Program-made: the position numbers and the translations under genes
Assembly (NCBI GenBank): GCA_016218495.1
Contig: JACRDU010000009.1
Coordinates: forward strand, 62,001 to 126,000
Reading direction: 5' to 3'
DNA length: 64,000 bases
DNA from: Elusimicrobiota bacterium
GTDB lineage: Bacteria > Elusimicrobiota > Elusimicrobia > UBA1565
Part shown: in pieces, positions 47,066-54,913 of the stretch
How the letters are laid out: each line of letters begins with the position of its first letter
Numbering within the stretch: position 1 is the stretch's first letter
The notes under the pieces: model-generated
Database searches by the model: none
Told to the model about the DNA's origin: nothing
What the model saw: the letters and a program-made list of their open reading frames with translations, nothing else

Positions 47066-47847
47066 TGCTCGACTTCCATCGTTACCCATTCCGTGGCCAT
47101 ATCGAAGAATTCGACCGAGTACCGGCCATTCGGTTTCTGTGCGCCGACGCGCATGCCGCCAAAGAGGCGGGCTCGGACCCGATTCTTGCCGACATCCCAG
47201 GTCAGAAGGGTGATTTCCCCGTAAGGGGGGATGTTGGAGCGCCTTGAGCGCCCCATACAACTTACCTCTATCCCTGATACATCGGCATCCGCCGGCGTGG
47301 AGATGGAAGCGCCGGGGGGGAGCAGCTTGGGCAAAGCTCGGGCGTCGTATTCGGGGTCCGGCACTTCGGGGCAAAAGGAAGGGCGCATCCCGAAGTTGGG
47401 CGGCATACGGACAATGATGCCCCCGGCAGGATCTCGGAACTCCAGGCGGAGTGTATTGTTCCGGAGGAGGTCCTTATGCCATTGGAAGGAGGGGTCCGTG
47501 AGCGTAATCGTGCTCTTCCCGACATTCGTCAAGGTGACGGCGAACCACAGGCTTTCGTCCTTCTTGATGCGGGTCTTGGCCACCGAGAAGCTCAGGCGCA
47601 GGGACCCGGCCTGGGTCGAGACCGTCACCGGGTCGACGATCTTCCCGGGATGGGACGGATACGTCTTGTAAATCATGTCGCGGAACTTCTCCACAGCCGC
47701 GTCGTCGTCCTGCGGGGAGGAGGGGACGGGGCGTTCGGGCTTGGGGAGGCCGCCGGGCTCGGGCGGCGCCTTCGCCCCGGCCGCGAGGGCGCAGAGGAGC
47801 AGCAGCGTGGCCAAGGACTGCGGCAGGGCTCTGCGGTCAAACGCCAT
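47062..47847 (-). CDS. Exported beta-rich protein, partner of the HExxH protein
   Basis: 261 residues. The signal peptide ends ...LAAGAKAPPEPG, a Pro-rich linker follows, and the mature part (about 75-261) has alternating beta-strand pattern with LWFAVTLTNVGKSTITLTD, resembling an immunoglobulin-like or DUF-type domain. Two Cys (SFCPEV, EVSCMG) may pair. No enzymatic motif. It is the first gene of a two-gene unit with the putative peptidase and could be an inhibitor, anchor or substrate-binding partner. Confidence 0.6.
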   Translation of the reverse strand: MAFDRRALPQSLATLLLLCALAAGAKAPPEPGGLPKPERPVPSSPQDDDAAVEKFRDMIYKTYPSHPGKIVDPVTVSTQAGSLRLSFSVAKTRIKKDESLWFAVTLTNVGKSTITLTDPSFQWHKDLLRNNTLRLEFRDPAGGIIVRMPPNFGMRPSFCPEVPDPEYDARALPKLLPPGASISTPADADVSGIEVSCMGRSRRSNIPPYGEITLLTWDVGKNRVRARLFGGMRVGAQKPNGRYSVEFFDMATEWVTMEVEQ

Positions 47848-47927
47848 GGCGGCCTCCGGGAGCGCGGGCTCCGAGTCTGCCGTGGTGACGCCCGATTGCG
47901 GTCGGACGGTGGGTGCCCACCGGCCGA

Positions 47928-48025
47928 TCCCGGTGGTTACAGCGGCGCTCTCAGGATAACGCCCTCATGACCCTGGCGGAAGGGGCCTTGGGCCCGGCAC
48001 ATCCCGGGTCCTTCGTCCCATGCGG
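47928..48025. repeat. 98-bp dispersed repeat, copy 2
   Basis: Same length and orientation as 40240-40337, ungapped, about 85% identical by hand alignment. It lies in the 199-base gap between the exported-protein gene and the toxin-antitoxin pair, which contains nothing else I recognise. Confidence 0.7.
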
Positions 48026-48046
48026 CGCAATCAGCGACGATGCGGC

Positions 48047-48292
48047 TCAGGCCGGCGGTCTGCGACGGCAGTCCCGGATGTAGGCGACCTCGACCCTCAC
48101 GTCGGTGATTCGATAGACGATGCGGAAGAAGTCGACGACCGTGCTCCGCAGGCCGGCGAACGGCCCGGGGATCGCGGCCCCGATCTCCGGGAAATCCCCC
48201 AAGGCCGCGAGCCGGCTCACGACGCGGCTGTACAAGGGTTCGCGTATGGCGTCGAGGTCCTGCAGGGCCTGAGGGGTGAGGACGACCCTCAC
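48047..48292 (-). CDS. RelE/ParE-type toxin
   Basis: 81 residues: VVLTPQALQDLDAIREPLYSRV near the start and VVDFFRIVYRITDVRVEVAYIRDCR near the end, the usual pattern of ParE/RelE toxins, with basic residues at the C-terminus. ParE members poison gyrase and RelE members cut mRNA on the ribosome; I cannot separate them here. The ATG overlaps the antitoxin stop (ATGA). Confidence 0.82.
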   Translation of the reverse strand: MRVVLTPQALQDLDAIREPLYSRVVSRLAALGDFPEIGAAIPGPFAGLRSTVVDFFRIVYRITDVRVEVAYIRDCRRRPPA

Positions 48293-48576
48293 GCGCGCTT
48301 GGCGCGCTTGCGCATGTAGTCCTCGAGAGCGACGGCTCGGCCGGAGCGGAACTCCTTTTCGGCGCGTTCCAACCGCTTCCGCCAGTCTGGAAACGACATC
48401 TCGTCTTGCATCGCCAGAAGACCCTCGTAGGTGGCGTAGTCGAGGAGCACCGCCGCGGCCCGGCCGCGGCGCGTTATCACCATCGGGACCTCGGTCCTCT
48501 GCACCTGATCGACGATCTGGCGCGCCTTGGATTGCAGATCGGAGATCGGCACTATTTTTTCTAGTAGTTTAGCCAT
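48289..48576 (-). CDS. Phd/YefM-type antitoxin
   Basis: 95 residues. IVPISDLQSKARQIVDQVQRTEVPMVITRRGRAAAVLLDYATYEGL is the Phd/YefM DNA-binding domain; the C-terminal tail (about 65-95) is charged and should wrap the toxin. It is encoded first and overlaps the toxin gene, as is standard. An AT-rich near-palindrome lies at its start codon and may be the operator for autoregulation. Confidence 0.85.
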   Translation of the reverse strand: MAKLLEKIVPISDLQSKARQIVDQVQRTEVPMVITRRGRAAAVLLDYATYEGLLAMQDEMSFPDWRKRLERAEKEFRSGRAVALEDYMRKRAKRA

Positions 48577-48592
48577 ATATAGAATTATATAT
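48577..48592 (-). promoter_or_regulatory. AT-rich near-palindrome at the antitoxin start
   Basis: ATATA-GAA-TTATATAT lies directly upstream of the antitoxin ATG (48576) and, read on the minus strand, contains TATAAT. It can act both as -10 box and as operator of the toxin-antitoxin pair, with little or no 5' leader. Confidence 0.5.
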
Positions 48593-48626
48593 CGCAAGTT
48601 CCTGGAATCAAGGGTCAGGGAAACGC

Positions 48627-48654
48627 TTGACATCTCCGGCCGGACATGTAAATT
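48627..48654 (+). promoter_or_regulatory. Promoter with -10 box six bases before ATG
   Basis: TTGACA (48627-48632), 16-base spacer, TAAATT (48649-48654), GGAGGG, ATG 48661. The GGAGGG looks like a Shine-Dalgarno but would lie upstream of the predicted transcription start, so the mRNA is probably leaderless. Confidence 0.65.
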
Positions 48655-48660
48655 GGAGGG

Positions 48661-49437
48661 ATGGACGAGCGCTCCCTGCGGGCCGGCGGCTTCTTCGGGG
48701 TCTTCGCCGTCATGGCGGCCTGGGAGGCGGCCCTCCCGCGCAGGATTTCGGCCGTCCCGCGGGCGGAGCGCTGGCTGGGCAACCTCTCCCTGACCCTCTT
48801 CAACACCGCCGCCGTCCATGTCCTGCTGCCGGTGTCGGCCGTGGGGACGGCGGCCTGGGCGCAGGAAGCGGGGTGGGGAGTCCTGGCCGGGCTGCCCGGC
48901 TGGGCCGTCTGGGCTCTGTCCCTGCTGGCCCTGGACCTGGCCGTCTACCTGCAGCACTGGGCCTGCCACGGCGTGCCGCTGTTGTGGCGCCTGCACAAGG
49001 TCCACCACGCCGACCAGGACATCGACGTGACGACGGGCCTGCGCTTCCACCCCGTCGAAATCCTGCTCTCGATGCTATACAAGTGCGCCGTGGTCGCCGT
49101 CCTGGGCGCGCCGCCCGGGGCCGTCGTCGTCTTCGAGGTCGTCCTCAACGCCACCGCCCTCTTCAACCATGCCAACGCGCGCATCCCCCTCGCCTTCGAT
49201 GGATTGCTCCGGCTCGTCGTCGTCACCCCGGACATGCACCGCGTCCACCATTCCGTAGTCCCCGCCGAGACTAACAGCAACTACGGCTTCAACCTGCCCT
49301 GGTGGGACCGCCTTTTCGGCACCTACCGCGCCCAGCCGGCCGCGGGGCATGCCGGGGTGGTCATCGGGCTGCCCGCCTACCGTGAAGCGGGCCCGGCGGG
49401 GCTGGGCTGGATGCTGGCCCTACCGTGGCGCGGCTAG
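48661..49437 (+). CDS. Sterol desaturase / fatty acid hydroxylase family membrane protein
   Basis: 258 residues with about four membrane helices and the His clusters of the di-iron family: QHWACH, HKVHHAD, FNHAN and HRVHHSV, ending with NYGFNLPWWDRLFGTY. Members hydroxylate or desaturate lipids, carotenoids or sterols using oxygen. Substrate unknown. It has its own promoter and overlaps the converging PiT gene by 18 bases at the 3' end. Confidence 0.9.
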   Translation: MDERSLRAGGFFGVFAVMAAWEAALPRRISAVPRAERWLGNLSLTLFNTAAVHVLLPVSAVGTAAWAQEAGWGVLAGLPGWAVWALSLLALDLAVYLQHWACHGVPLLWRLHKVHHADQDIDVTTGLRFHPVEILLSMLYKCAVVAVLGAPPGAVVVFEVVLNATALFNHANARIPLAFDGLLRLVVVTPDMHRVHHSVVPAETNSNYGFNLPWWDRLFGTYRAQPAAGHAGVVIGLPAYREAGPAGLGWMLALPWRG

Positions 49438-50496
49438 CCGGAGGGCGCAGGCGGCGAAGAGGGCCGCGGCGGGCAGAGTCACGACCCAGGCCGCCAGCAT
49501 CGTCTTGACCGTGTCCCGGTTCAGCGCGCCGGAACCCCGCCTAAGGCCCAGACCGATGACGGCGCCCGAGGCCACGTGGGTCGTCGATACCGGCAGGCCC
49601 CAGCGCGAGGCGAAGGCGACGAGGAAGGCAGTCACGGCGTTGGCGGCCAGGCCCTGCTCCGGTTCCATGGGCGTCACGCGGCGGCCCAGCGTCTCGGTGA
49701 CCCGCCGCCCGGCCCAGAGCCCGCCGGCCCCCATCGCCAACGCCCCCAGCGCGAAGGCCGGCGCGCCGAGGCCGCCTCCGCCTGCCGCCAGCGCCAGGAC
49801 CTTCGGGGCGTCGTTCATGCCGCGAGCGAAGCAGGTCAGTCCCGCCGCCAGCCAATGGGCCGACTCGGCCAGGTCCGGCGCCAGCCAGACTCGGCCGGCG
49901 CAGTCTCTGCGCCGTGCGGCCGAGTACGCATCGAGCAGCGCCACGGGGGCGAAGCCGGAGGCCAGGGCGAGCGACGGCTCGGTCACGCAGAGGCAGCGCC
50001 CTCGGAGGAAGCCGGCCGCACGGGAGGCCAGGGGCCACGCCAGCCAGAGCAGGGCCGCTGCGACGAACGGGCCGGCGGCCAGGGAAACCAGGACTTTGCG
50101 CGCCATCGCCTCCCATAGGACGGCGTGGGGTCCGGCCGAGGCCCAGCCCGCCCCGCAGAGCGCTCCGACCAGGGCATGGGTGGTGGAGACCGGCCAGCCG
50201 CGCCAGGAGGCGAGGAGGACCCAGAGCGACGCGCCGGCCCCGACCGCGGCGAGCATCTCCGGGCCGAGGGCGTCGGCCGACAGGATTCCGCTTCCGGAGA
50301 AGGTCTTCAGCAGTCCCGTCGACACCCCGGCGGCGGCCACGGCTCCCGCCGCCGTCCAGGCCGTCCCCCAGAGGGCGGCCCGGCGCGGCGAGGCCGCGCC
50401 GGAGCCGACCAAAGTGGCGATGCCTTTGGATAGGTCGTTGGCGCCGTTGGCGGCGGCCAGAGCGACGGCCAGCGGGAGCAATGGGGACGCGGGCAT
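49420..50496 (-). CDS. PiT-family inorganic phosphate transporter
   Basis: 358 residues, strongly hydrophobic. The two signature repeats of the family are present: ANGANDLSKGIATLVGS (about residue 16) and ARGMNDAPKVLALA (about residue 220), each followed later by a G-PVSTTHA/V segment (WPVSTTHALVGAL, LPVSTTHVASGAVIG). It should take up phosphate or metal-phosphate, and such carriers also let arsenate in. It has an ECF-type promoter with the start codon 3 bases after the -10 element. Confidence 0.92.
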   Translation of the reverse strand: MPASPLLPLAVALAAANGANDLSKGIATLVGSGAASPRRAALWGTAWTAAGAVAAAGVSTGLLKTFSGSGILSADALGPEMLAAVGAGASLWVLLASWRGWPVSTTHALVGALCGAGWASAGPHAVLWEAMARKVLVSLAAGPFVAAALLWLAWPLASRAAGFLRGRCLCVTEPSLALASGFAPVALLDAYSAARRRDCAGRVWLAPDLAESAHWLAAGLTCFARGMNDAPKVLALAAGGGGLGAPAFALGALAMGAGGLWAGRRVTETLGRRVTPMEPEQGLAANAVTAFLVAFASRWGLPVSTTHVASGAVIGLGLRRGSGALNRDTVKTMLAAWVVTLPAAALFAACALRLAAPR

Positions 50497-50499
50497 GCG

Positions 50500-50530
50500 G
50501 ATGAGTGCGCGGCGCCGGCAGGATGTTACA
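50500..50530 (-). promoter_or_regulatory. Putative ECF promoter of the PiT gene
   Basis: On the minus strand TGTAAC (50530-50525), 18-base spacer, ACTCATC (50506-50500), CGC, ATG 50496. Exact match to the regulon motif. The same bases include TACAAT (50527-50532), a possible -10 box for the divergent gene at 50548. Confidence 0.7.
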
Positions 50531-50547
50531 ATACGCGGGGAGGCCCC

Positions 50548-51090
50548 ATGACCCATAAACCGACCCGCCTCGAGCGCTTCGCCAAGGTCTTCCCGTTCCT
50601 CGTCGTCGGCACGGCCCTGGGAGTGGGGGCCCTCTACGCGGAATACCGCTTCAACGGCACCATCCTGCTGCGCGCCGCCTACCTCTACACCACGGCGCCC
50701 ATCCGGGGCGGCCTGCTGCACGGGCCGGCCGGGGACTACTCGATTTCCTTCGCGAACACGCGCTTCGACTGGCGCCTGGTCAGCCGCGGGGTCGGCGAGG
50801 TCGGGCCGGCCCTGACGGTGATTGGCCACCCGGGCTGGCGCCTGGAGGTCTATGAGGCGGCCGCCGGGGCTGCGAGCGCGCCCCTGGGCGACGAACTCCC
50901 AGACTCCGGCGGGATGCGCGTGGGGCCCGACGGGTCCGCGCAGGCTTTGGTCCGCGCGGGGGGGAAGGAACTGGCTCTGCGCTTCATCCCGGCCCCCGCG
51001 CGCGCCGACGCCTTCTCCGACCCGCGCATCCGGGCCGACATGCGCGACATCCGGGCGTCGGTAAAGACCGCCGCCGTCCAGGCCCAGTGA
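50548..51090 (+). CDS. Single-pass membrane protein, unknown
   Basis: 180 residues. One membrane segment at about residues 15-30 (VFPFLVVGTALGVGALYA), then a periplasmic-looking domain of about 145 residues with no motif I know. ATG 50548 follows GGGGAGG. A possible -10 box, TACAAT, lies 16 bases upstream and overlaps the ECF-type promoter of the divergent PiT gene. It overlaps the thioesterase gene by 4 bases. Confidence 0.65.
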   Translation: MTHKPTRLERFAKVFPFLVVGTALGVGALYAEYRFNGTILLRAAYLYTTAPIRGGLLHGPAGDYSISFANTRFDWRLVSRGVGEVGPALTVIGHPGWRLEVYEAAAGAASAPLGDELPDSGGMRVGPDGSAQALVRAGGKELALRFIPAPARADAFSDPRIRADMRDIRASVKTAAVQAQ

Positions 51091-51536
51091 GCCTGCTCGA
51101 GGTCCGTCCCTTCCCGCATTCCGCGGCGCGCAAGACCTTCACCGGCGATTTGCTCGAGCACGACCGCATCAAGCTCAAATACTACCGCCGCGGCGAAGAC
51201 GGCCCACTGGTCGCCCATGTCGCCTTCGGACGGCGTGCGGAAGGGGCGCCTGGGCGCGCCCACGGCGGCGCCGTGCTGACCGTGCTCGACGAGGCGATGG
51301 GGGCGGCCTGCTGGATAAAGGGCTGGCCGGTCTTCACCGCCCGGATTTCGGCCGCCTTCCGCCGCGGGGTCCCGCTGGAACGCCACCTGGTGGTGGAGAC
51401 GCACATCACCCGCATGACCTCGCGCCTGGCTTTCGTCTCCGGGCGCCTGGTGGACGACGAGGGCCTGCTCTACGCCGAGGCCACCGGCTCCTTCGCCCGC
51501 CTGCGCCCCGAACAGGTCCGCGCGGCCTTCGGCTGA
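51087..51536 (+). CDS. PaaI-type hotdog-fold thioesterase
   Basis: 149 residues from GTG 51087. APGRAHGGAVLTVLDEAMGAACW is the hotdog-fold helix with the HGG and catalytic acid of PaaI-type thioesterases, and TARISAAFRRGVPLERHLVVETHI is the following strand pair. It hydrolyses an acyl-CoA or acyl-thioester of unknown identity. It is coupled to the membrane protein gene upstream (GTGA). Confidence 0.85.
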   Translation: MSLLEVRPFPHSAARKTFTGDLLEHDRIKLKYYRRGEDGPLVAHVAFGRRAEGAPGRAHGGAVLTVLDEAMGAACWIKGWPVFTARISAAFRRGVPLERHLVVETHITRMTSRLAFVSGRLVDDEGLLYAEATGSFARLRPEQVRAAFG

Positions 51537-51543
51537 CAGGGTC

Positions 51544-51572
51544 TTGACATTGGGCCCTGCTGGGGTCATAAT
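51544..51572 (+). promoter_or_regulatory. Sigma70-type promoter of the second response regulator
   Basis: TTGACA (51544-51549), 17-base spacer, CATAAT (51567-51572). A Shine-Dalgarno AGGAGG and TTG 51597 follow, so this transcript has a normal short leader, unlike several others in the window. Confidence 0.75.
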
Positions 51573-51596
51573 GAGTCAGAGCTGTCAGGAGGCGTC

Positions 51597-52292
51597 TTGG
51601 CCCGCATCCTCTCCATCGAAGACGACGCGTCGATTCAGCAGGTCATCTCCGTGGCCCTGAACCTGGAAGGGCATGACGTCCATTACGCCTTCTCGGGCGA
51701 CGAAGGCTATCAGAAGGTCTTCTCGGTCCGTCCCGACCTCGTGATGCTCGACATGATGCTGCCGGGCATGAGCGGGGCCGAGGTCCTCAAGGCCCTCCAT
51801 ACCCATCCCGACCTCAAGGGAATCCCCGTGCTGGTCATGACGGCCTTCGGCGACAACAAGCGCGGCGGGGTGCTCGAGCAGACCGTGCGCGCCCTGGGCG
51901 CCGTCGAGTTCCTGGCCAAGCCGTTCCGCATCAACGAGCTGACCCGCCGCGTGCGCGCCTGCCTGGCGGCCCGCCCGGCCCGGGCCGAGACGGGCCGCGA
52001 GGTCCGCCGGGGGGACGTGAGGCTGGACACGCGCCTGCGCACCGTCCTCATCCACGACCGCCTGGTGGCGACCCTGCCGCACAACCGCTTCGAGCTGCTG
52101 GCCTTCCTGGCCTCGGCCGACGGGCCGGTGGCCCGCGAAGCGCTCGTCGAGCGCTTCTGGAAGAAGCCTGAGGGCCGCTCGGCGCTGGAGAAGGCCGTCT
52201 CCCGCCTGCGCAGCGACCTGGGCGCGCAGGCCTTCCGCCTGAAGACCACCCCTGGCGGCTACGAGTTCGTCACCACCGCTGACCCGGCCTGA
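51597..52292 (+). CDS. OmpR-family response regulator
   Basis: 231 residues from TTG 51597, chosen for the AGGAGG upstream. Receiver domain with SIEDD, phospho-acceptor D52 (VMLDMMLPG), Thr in MTAFGD and Lys in LAKPF; winged-helix domain at about 135-228 (NRFELLAFLAS, ALEKAVSRLRSDL, GGYEFV). A histidine kinase gene follows after 174 bases with its own promoter; the two are probably partners. Confidence 0.9.
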   Translation: MARILSIEDDASIQQVISVALNLEGHDVHYAFSGDEGYQKVFSVRPDLVMLDMMLPGMSGAEVLKALHTHPDLKGIPVLVMTAFGDNKRGGVLEQTVRALGAVEFLAKPFRINELTRRVRACLAARPARAETGREVRRGDVRLDTRLRTVLIHDRLVATLPHNRFELLAFLASADGPVAREALVERFWKKPEGRSALEKAVSRLRSDLGAQAFRLKTTPGGYEFVTTADPA

Positions 52293-52342
52293 CCTTGGCG
52301 CCGTTGTGCGGGGGGCGGCCGTCGGTTAGGCTATCATCGAAG

Positions 52343-52385
52343 GCCGTCGGGGCGGCCGGACTCGGCGCCCGGCCGTTCCGACGGC
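52343..52385. terminator. Large GC-rich hairpin between regulator and kinase genes
   Basis: GCCGTCGG (52343-52350) pairs with CCGACGGC (52378-52385), with an inner CGGCCGG/CGGCCG pairing. The T-tail is weak (GACTTTAGA). It would end or slow transcripts of the response regulator gene. Confidence 0.5.
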
Positions 52386-52431
52386 GACTTTAGACTCTGA
52401 CGCGCGTCAAGGCTGGGCCGCTCTTGCGACA

Positions 52432-52460
52432 TTGCGGGGGTCCCCCGGCCTAGTCATAGT
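52432..52460 (+). promoter_or_regulatory. Promoter with -10 box six bases before ATG
   Basis: TTGCGG (52432-52437), 17-base spacer, CATAGT (52455-52460), GGTGCC, ATG 52467. Predicted leaderless start for the histidine kinase gene. Confidence 0.45.
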
Positions 52461-52466
52461 GGTGCC

Positions 52467-53639
52467 ATGAGTCCGGCTCGCAAGAAGGGCTGTCCTGGTT
52501 CCAAACGCCGCTCGGCGCTGAGGCCCTGTGCGGCCTTCGTCGAGCGCCTCGCCGCGCCGGCCTGCGTGGTCGGACCGCGGGGGACCGTGCTGCACGCGAA
52601 CGCGGCGGCGACGGACATCCTGGCGGCGAATTCCGACGGGCTGAAGGGGGCTTCCCTCTGCCGCTTGCTCTGCGGGCGCATCGACTGCGGGGAGGAGACG
52701 GCCGAGCAGGCCTGCCCCCTGCACAAGACCGGGTGCACGGCCAGCCGCGTTGTCCTGCGCGGGACCTACCAGCTCCCGCCGCACTACCGCTGGGAGGATT
52801 CGGAGGTCAGGCCGGTCGAAGGCCGCGTCCCGATGACCGTCGTCTGCTCCAGCCTGGGGGCCAGGGCGGCGCGGCGCGGCTCCGCCTGCAGGCATCTGGT
52901 CATGTTCGTCCCAGCTCCGAGGTTGGAAGGGGCGGACCAGGAGGAGGACTGGCGCAGTATGTTCGTGCACGACATCCGCAACTCGCTCTCGAACGTGCTG
53001 GCCACCATCAGCCTGGTCTCGGAGGACCCGGCCTCCTGCGCCGAAGACCCGGCCTTCCTGCACCTGGCCCTGCGCTCCAAAGAGGCCTGCCACCGGATTT
53101 CCGAGCTGCTGCGCACCTATCTGACCTTGGCCAGCCTTGACGCGGGGGCCCACAGCCTGTCGGTGGAGCGCCTGGACCTGGCTGCCTTGGTCGAGGCCAC
53201 GGCCGACGAGTTCCGCCTGGCCTCCGAGGAGGCCGGCGTCGAGATCGACGTGGAGGTCGAGCGCGGGCTGATGGTCCGGGCCGACTCCGATCTGCTGCCC
53301 CGCGTGCTGCAGAACCTGGTGGGCAACGCCGTCAAGCACAGCAAGGCCGGGGGTCGGGTGCTGGTCGCCGCCGAATCCTTGGGCGAGGGCTTCGTCAGGT
53401 TCCGGGTGGCCGACTGCGGGACGGGGATTCCTCCGGGGGACCGTTCCCGCATCTTCGAGCGCTATTACCAGGTCAAGGACGCGCAGGGCGAGCATTCCCA
53501 TGGGTTCGGGCTCGGGCTGGCGTTCTGCAAGCAGGCCGTGGAGGCGATGGGCGGCGCCATCAGCCTCGTCCCCGCCGATTCCGGGGGGGCCGAGTTCAGG
53601 GTGGACTTGGTGAGCCAGGCCGGCTCGGTGGCCGCCTAG
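52467..53639 (+). CDS. Soluble PAS-histidine kinase with Cys-rich PAS insert
   Basis: 390 residues with no membrane segment. A PAS-like domain (about 25-150) contains an unusual group of cysteines (CRLLC, DC, ACPLHKTGC, residues about 66-91) that could bind an iron-sulfur cluster, zinc or heme, or sense redox state. The kinase core has the H box with H168 (MFVHDIRNSLS), N box NLVGNAVKHS, G1 DCGTGIP, F box IFERYYQ and G2 GFGLGLAF. It should phosphorylate the response regulator encoded just upstream. Confidence 0.9.
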   Translation: MSPARKKGCPGSKRRSALRPCAAFVERLAAPACVVGPRGTVLHANAAATDILAANSDGLKGASLCRLLCGRIDCGEETAEQACPLHKTGCTASRVVLRGTYQLPPHYRWEDSEVRPVEGRVPMTVVCSSLGARAARRGSACRHLVMFVPAPRLEGADQEEDWRSMFVHDIRNSLSNVLATISLVSEDPASCAEDPAFLHLALRSKEACHRISELLRTYLTLASLDAGAHSLSVERLDLAALVEATADEFRLASEEAGVEIDVEVERGLMVRADSDLLPRVLQNLVGNAVKHSKAGGRVLVAAESLGEGFVRFRVADCGTGIPPGDRSRIFERYYQVKDAQGEHSHGFGLGLAFCKQAVEAMGGAISLVPADSGGAEFRVDLVSQAGSVAA

Positions 53640-53648
53640 CGGGGCCCT

Positions 53649-54476
53649 TCAGCGGGCCAGGGCTTCTTCGAGGATGGAGCGCAGCCGGGCGTAGTTCGCC
53701 TCGGGGTCGGAGCCCGAGACCTCGGGCGTGAGGACGCCCCGGCCGTCGCGGAACCTCTCGAGGACCGGGACGGTCCGCTTGCGGTAGACCTCCATCCGGT
53801 TGGCGAAGACCTCGTCGGTGTCGTCGGCGCGTCCGCGGGCGTGGATGCGGCGGAGCAGCTCGGATTGCGGCACTTCGAGGTGGACGACGGCGTCGAGGCC
53901 GATGTCGGCGAGCCAGCCCTCGAGCGGGACGGCCTCTTCGAGGCGCCGCGGGAATCCGTCGAGCACATAGCCGCGCTCCCTGATGTCGGGCTTGGAGAGC
54001 CGGTCGCGCACCAGGCCGAGGACCAGGGCGCTGTCGACCAGGTCCCCTTGGGACATGACGGCGGCCACCTCGGGCCTGTCCTTAGCGTAGTCGCGCAGGA
54101 GCTGCCCGACCGAAAGGTGGACCATCCCGTACTCCGAGGCAAGGCGCTTCCCGTAGGTCGTCTTCCCCGAGCCCGGCGGCCCCATGAGGATGAGGCGCAT
54201 CGGGCGCGGCGCGGAGGCGGAGGCGGCCGCGGGGCCGGGCGTGGGAGAAGCCGGAGCCGGCATCGCGGCCGTGGGCAGCGCCGAGGGGCTGAGCAAGGCG
54301 CGGGGCAGGGCCAGGGAGGAGGCGGAGGGCAGGGAGGGCAGGGCCGGGCGGACGGTGCCGACCGCCGCCGTCATCCCCAACGGCACCGGGGCGACCCGCA
54401 CCCTCGGGGCGGCGACCTGCTGGGCCGAGAGCGGGGCCGCGCAGAGCAGCAGGGCTAGGAGCGTGGTGAGGCGCAT
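53649..54476 (-). CDS. Adenylate kinase with signal peptide and Ala/Pro-rich leader
   Basis: 275 residues. The adenylate kinase domain starts at M93: P-loop [28 protein letters not shown], the NMP-binding GYVLDGFPR and the later [16 protein letters not shown]; it is the short form without a large LID. Residues 1-92 do not belong to the enzyme: a signal peptide ([15 protein letters not shown]) and a low-complexity Ala/Pro/Ser/Leu stretch. The enzyme may therefore act outside the cytoplasm, or be a specialised paralog; the housekeeping adk should lie elsewhere. Confidence 0.88.
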   Translation of the reverse strand: MRLTTLLALLLCAAPLSAQQVAAPRVRVAPVPLGMTAAVGTVRPALPSLPSASSLALPRALLSPSALPTAAMPAPASPTPGPAAASASAPRPMRLILMGPPGSGKTTYGKRLASEYGMVHLSVGQLLRDYAKDRPEVAAVMSQGDLVDSALVLGLVRDRLSKPDIRERGYVLDGFPRRLEEAVPLEGWLADIGLDAVVHLEVPQSELLRRIHARGRADDTDEVFANRMEVYRKRTVPVLERFRDGRGVLTPEVSGSDPEANYARLRSILEEALAR

Positions 54477-54602
54477 CGATATGAGGATGCCGGCGCCCCG
54501 GGCGGCGCGCGAGGGCCGGTAGGCCCCCCGGGGCCTGGGTCTTCCGCTGGGGGGGGACACAGTGGTAGATTCTCCCCAGGGCCTCGGGGCCCGGGAGGCA
54601 GC

Positions 54603-54884
54603 ATGGCGACGGCGCACGCGCGGCACATCCTCGTTAAGACGGTCGAGGCTTGCCAGGACCTGAAGAAGCAGATCGAAGGCGGTGTGGATTTCGCCGATAT
54701 GGCCAAGAAGCACTCCCTGTGCCCGTCGGGCAAGCAGGGCGGCGACCTGGGCTCCTTCGGAAAGGGCCAGATGGTCCCTGAGTTCGACAAGGTGGTCTTC
54801 TCGGCGGCCCCGATGACGGTCCAGGGCCCGGTGAAGACCCAGTTCGGCTACCACCTCATCCAGGTCATCAGCCGCACGGCCTGA
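54603..54884 (+). CDS. Parvulin-type peptidyl-prolyl isomerase
   Basis: 93 residues, a single stand-alone parvulin domain: [57 protein letters not shown] and [10 protein letters not shown] with the two conserved His residues. It lacks a signal peptide, so it is cytosolic like PpiC. ATG 54603 follows GGGAGG. Confidence 0.92.
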   Translation: MATAHARHILVKTVEACQDLKKQIEGGVDFADMAKKHSLCPSGKQGGDLGSFGKGQMVPEFDKVVFSAAPMTVQGPVKTQFGYHLIQVISRTA

Positions 54885-54913
54885 GTCCCCCGGCCTTTTC
54901 ACGCCCGTCCGTC

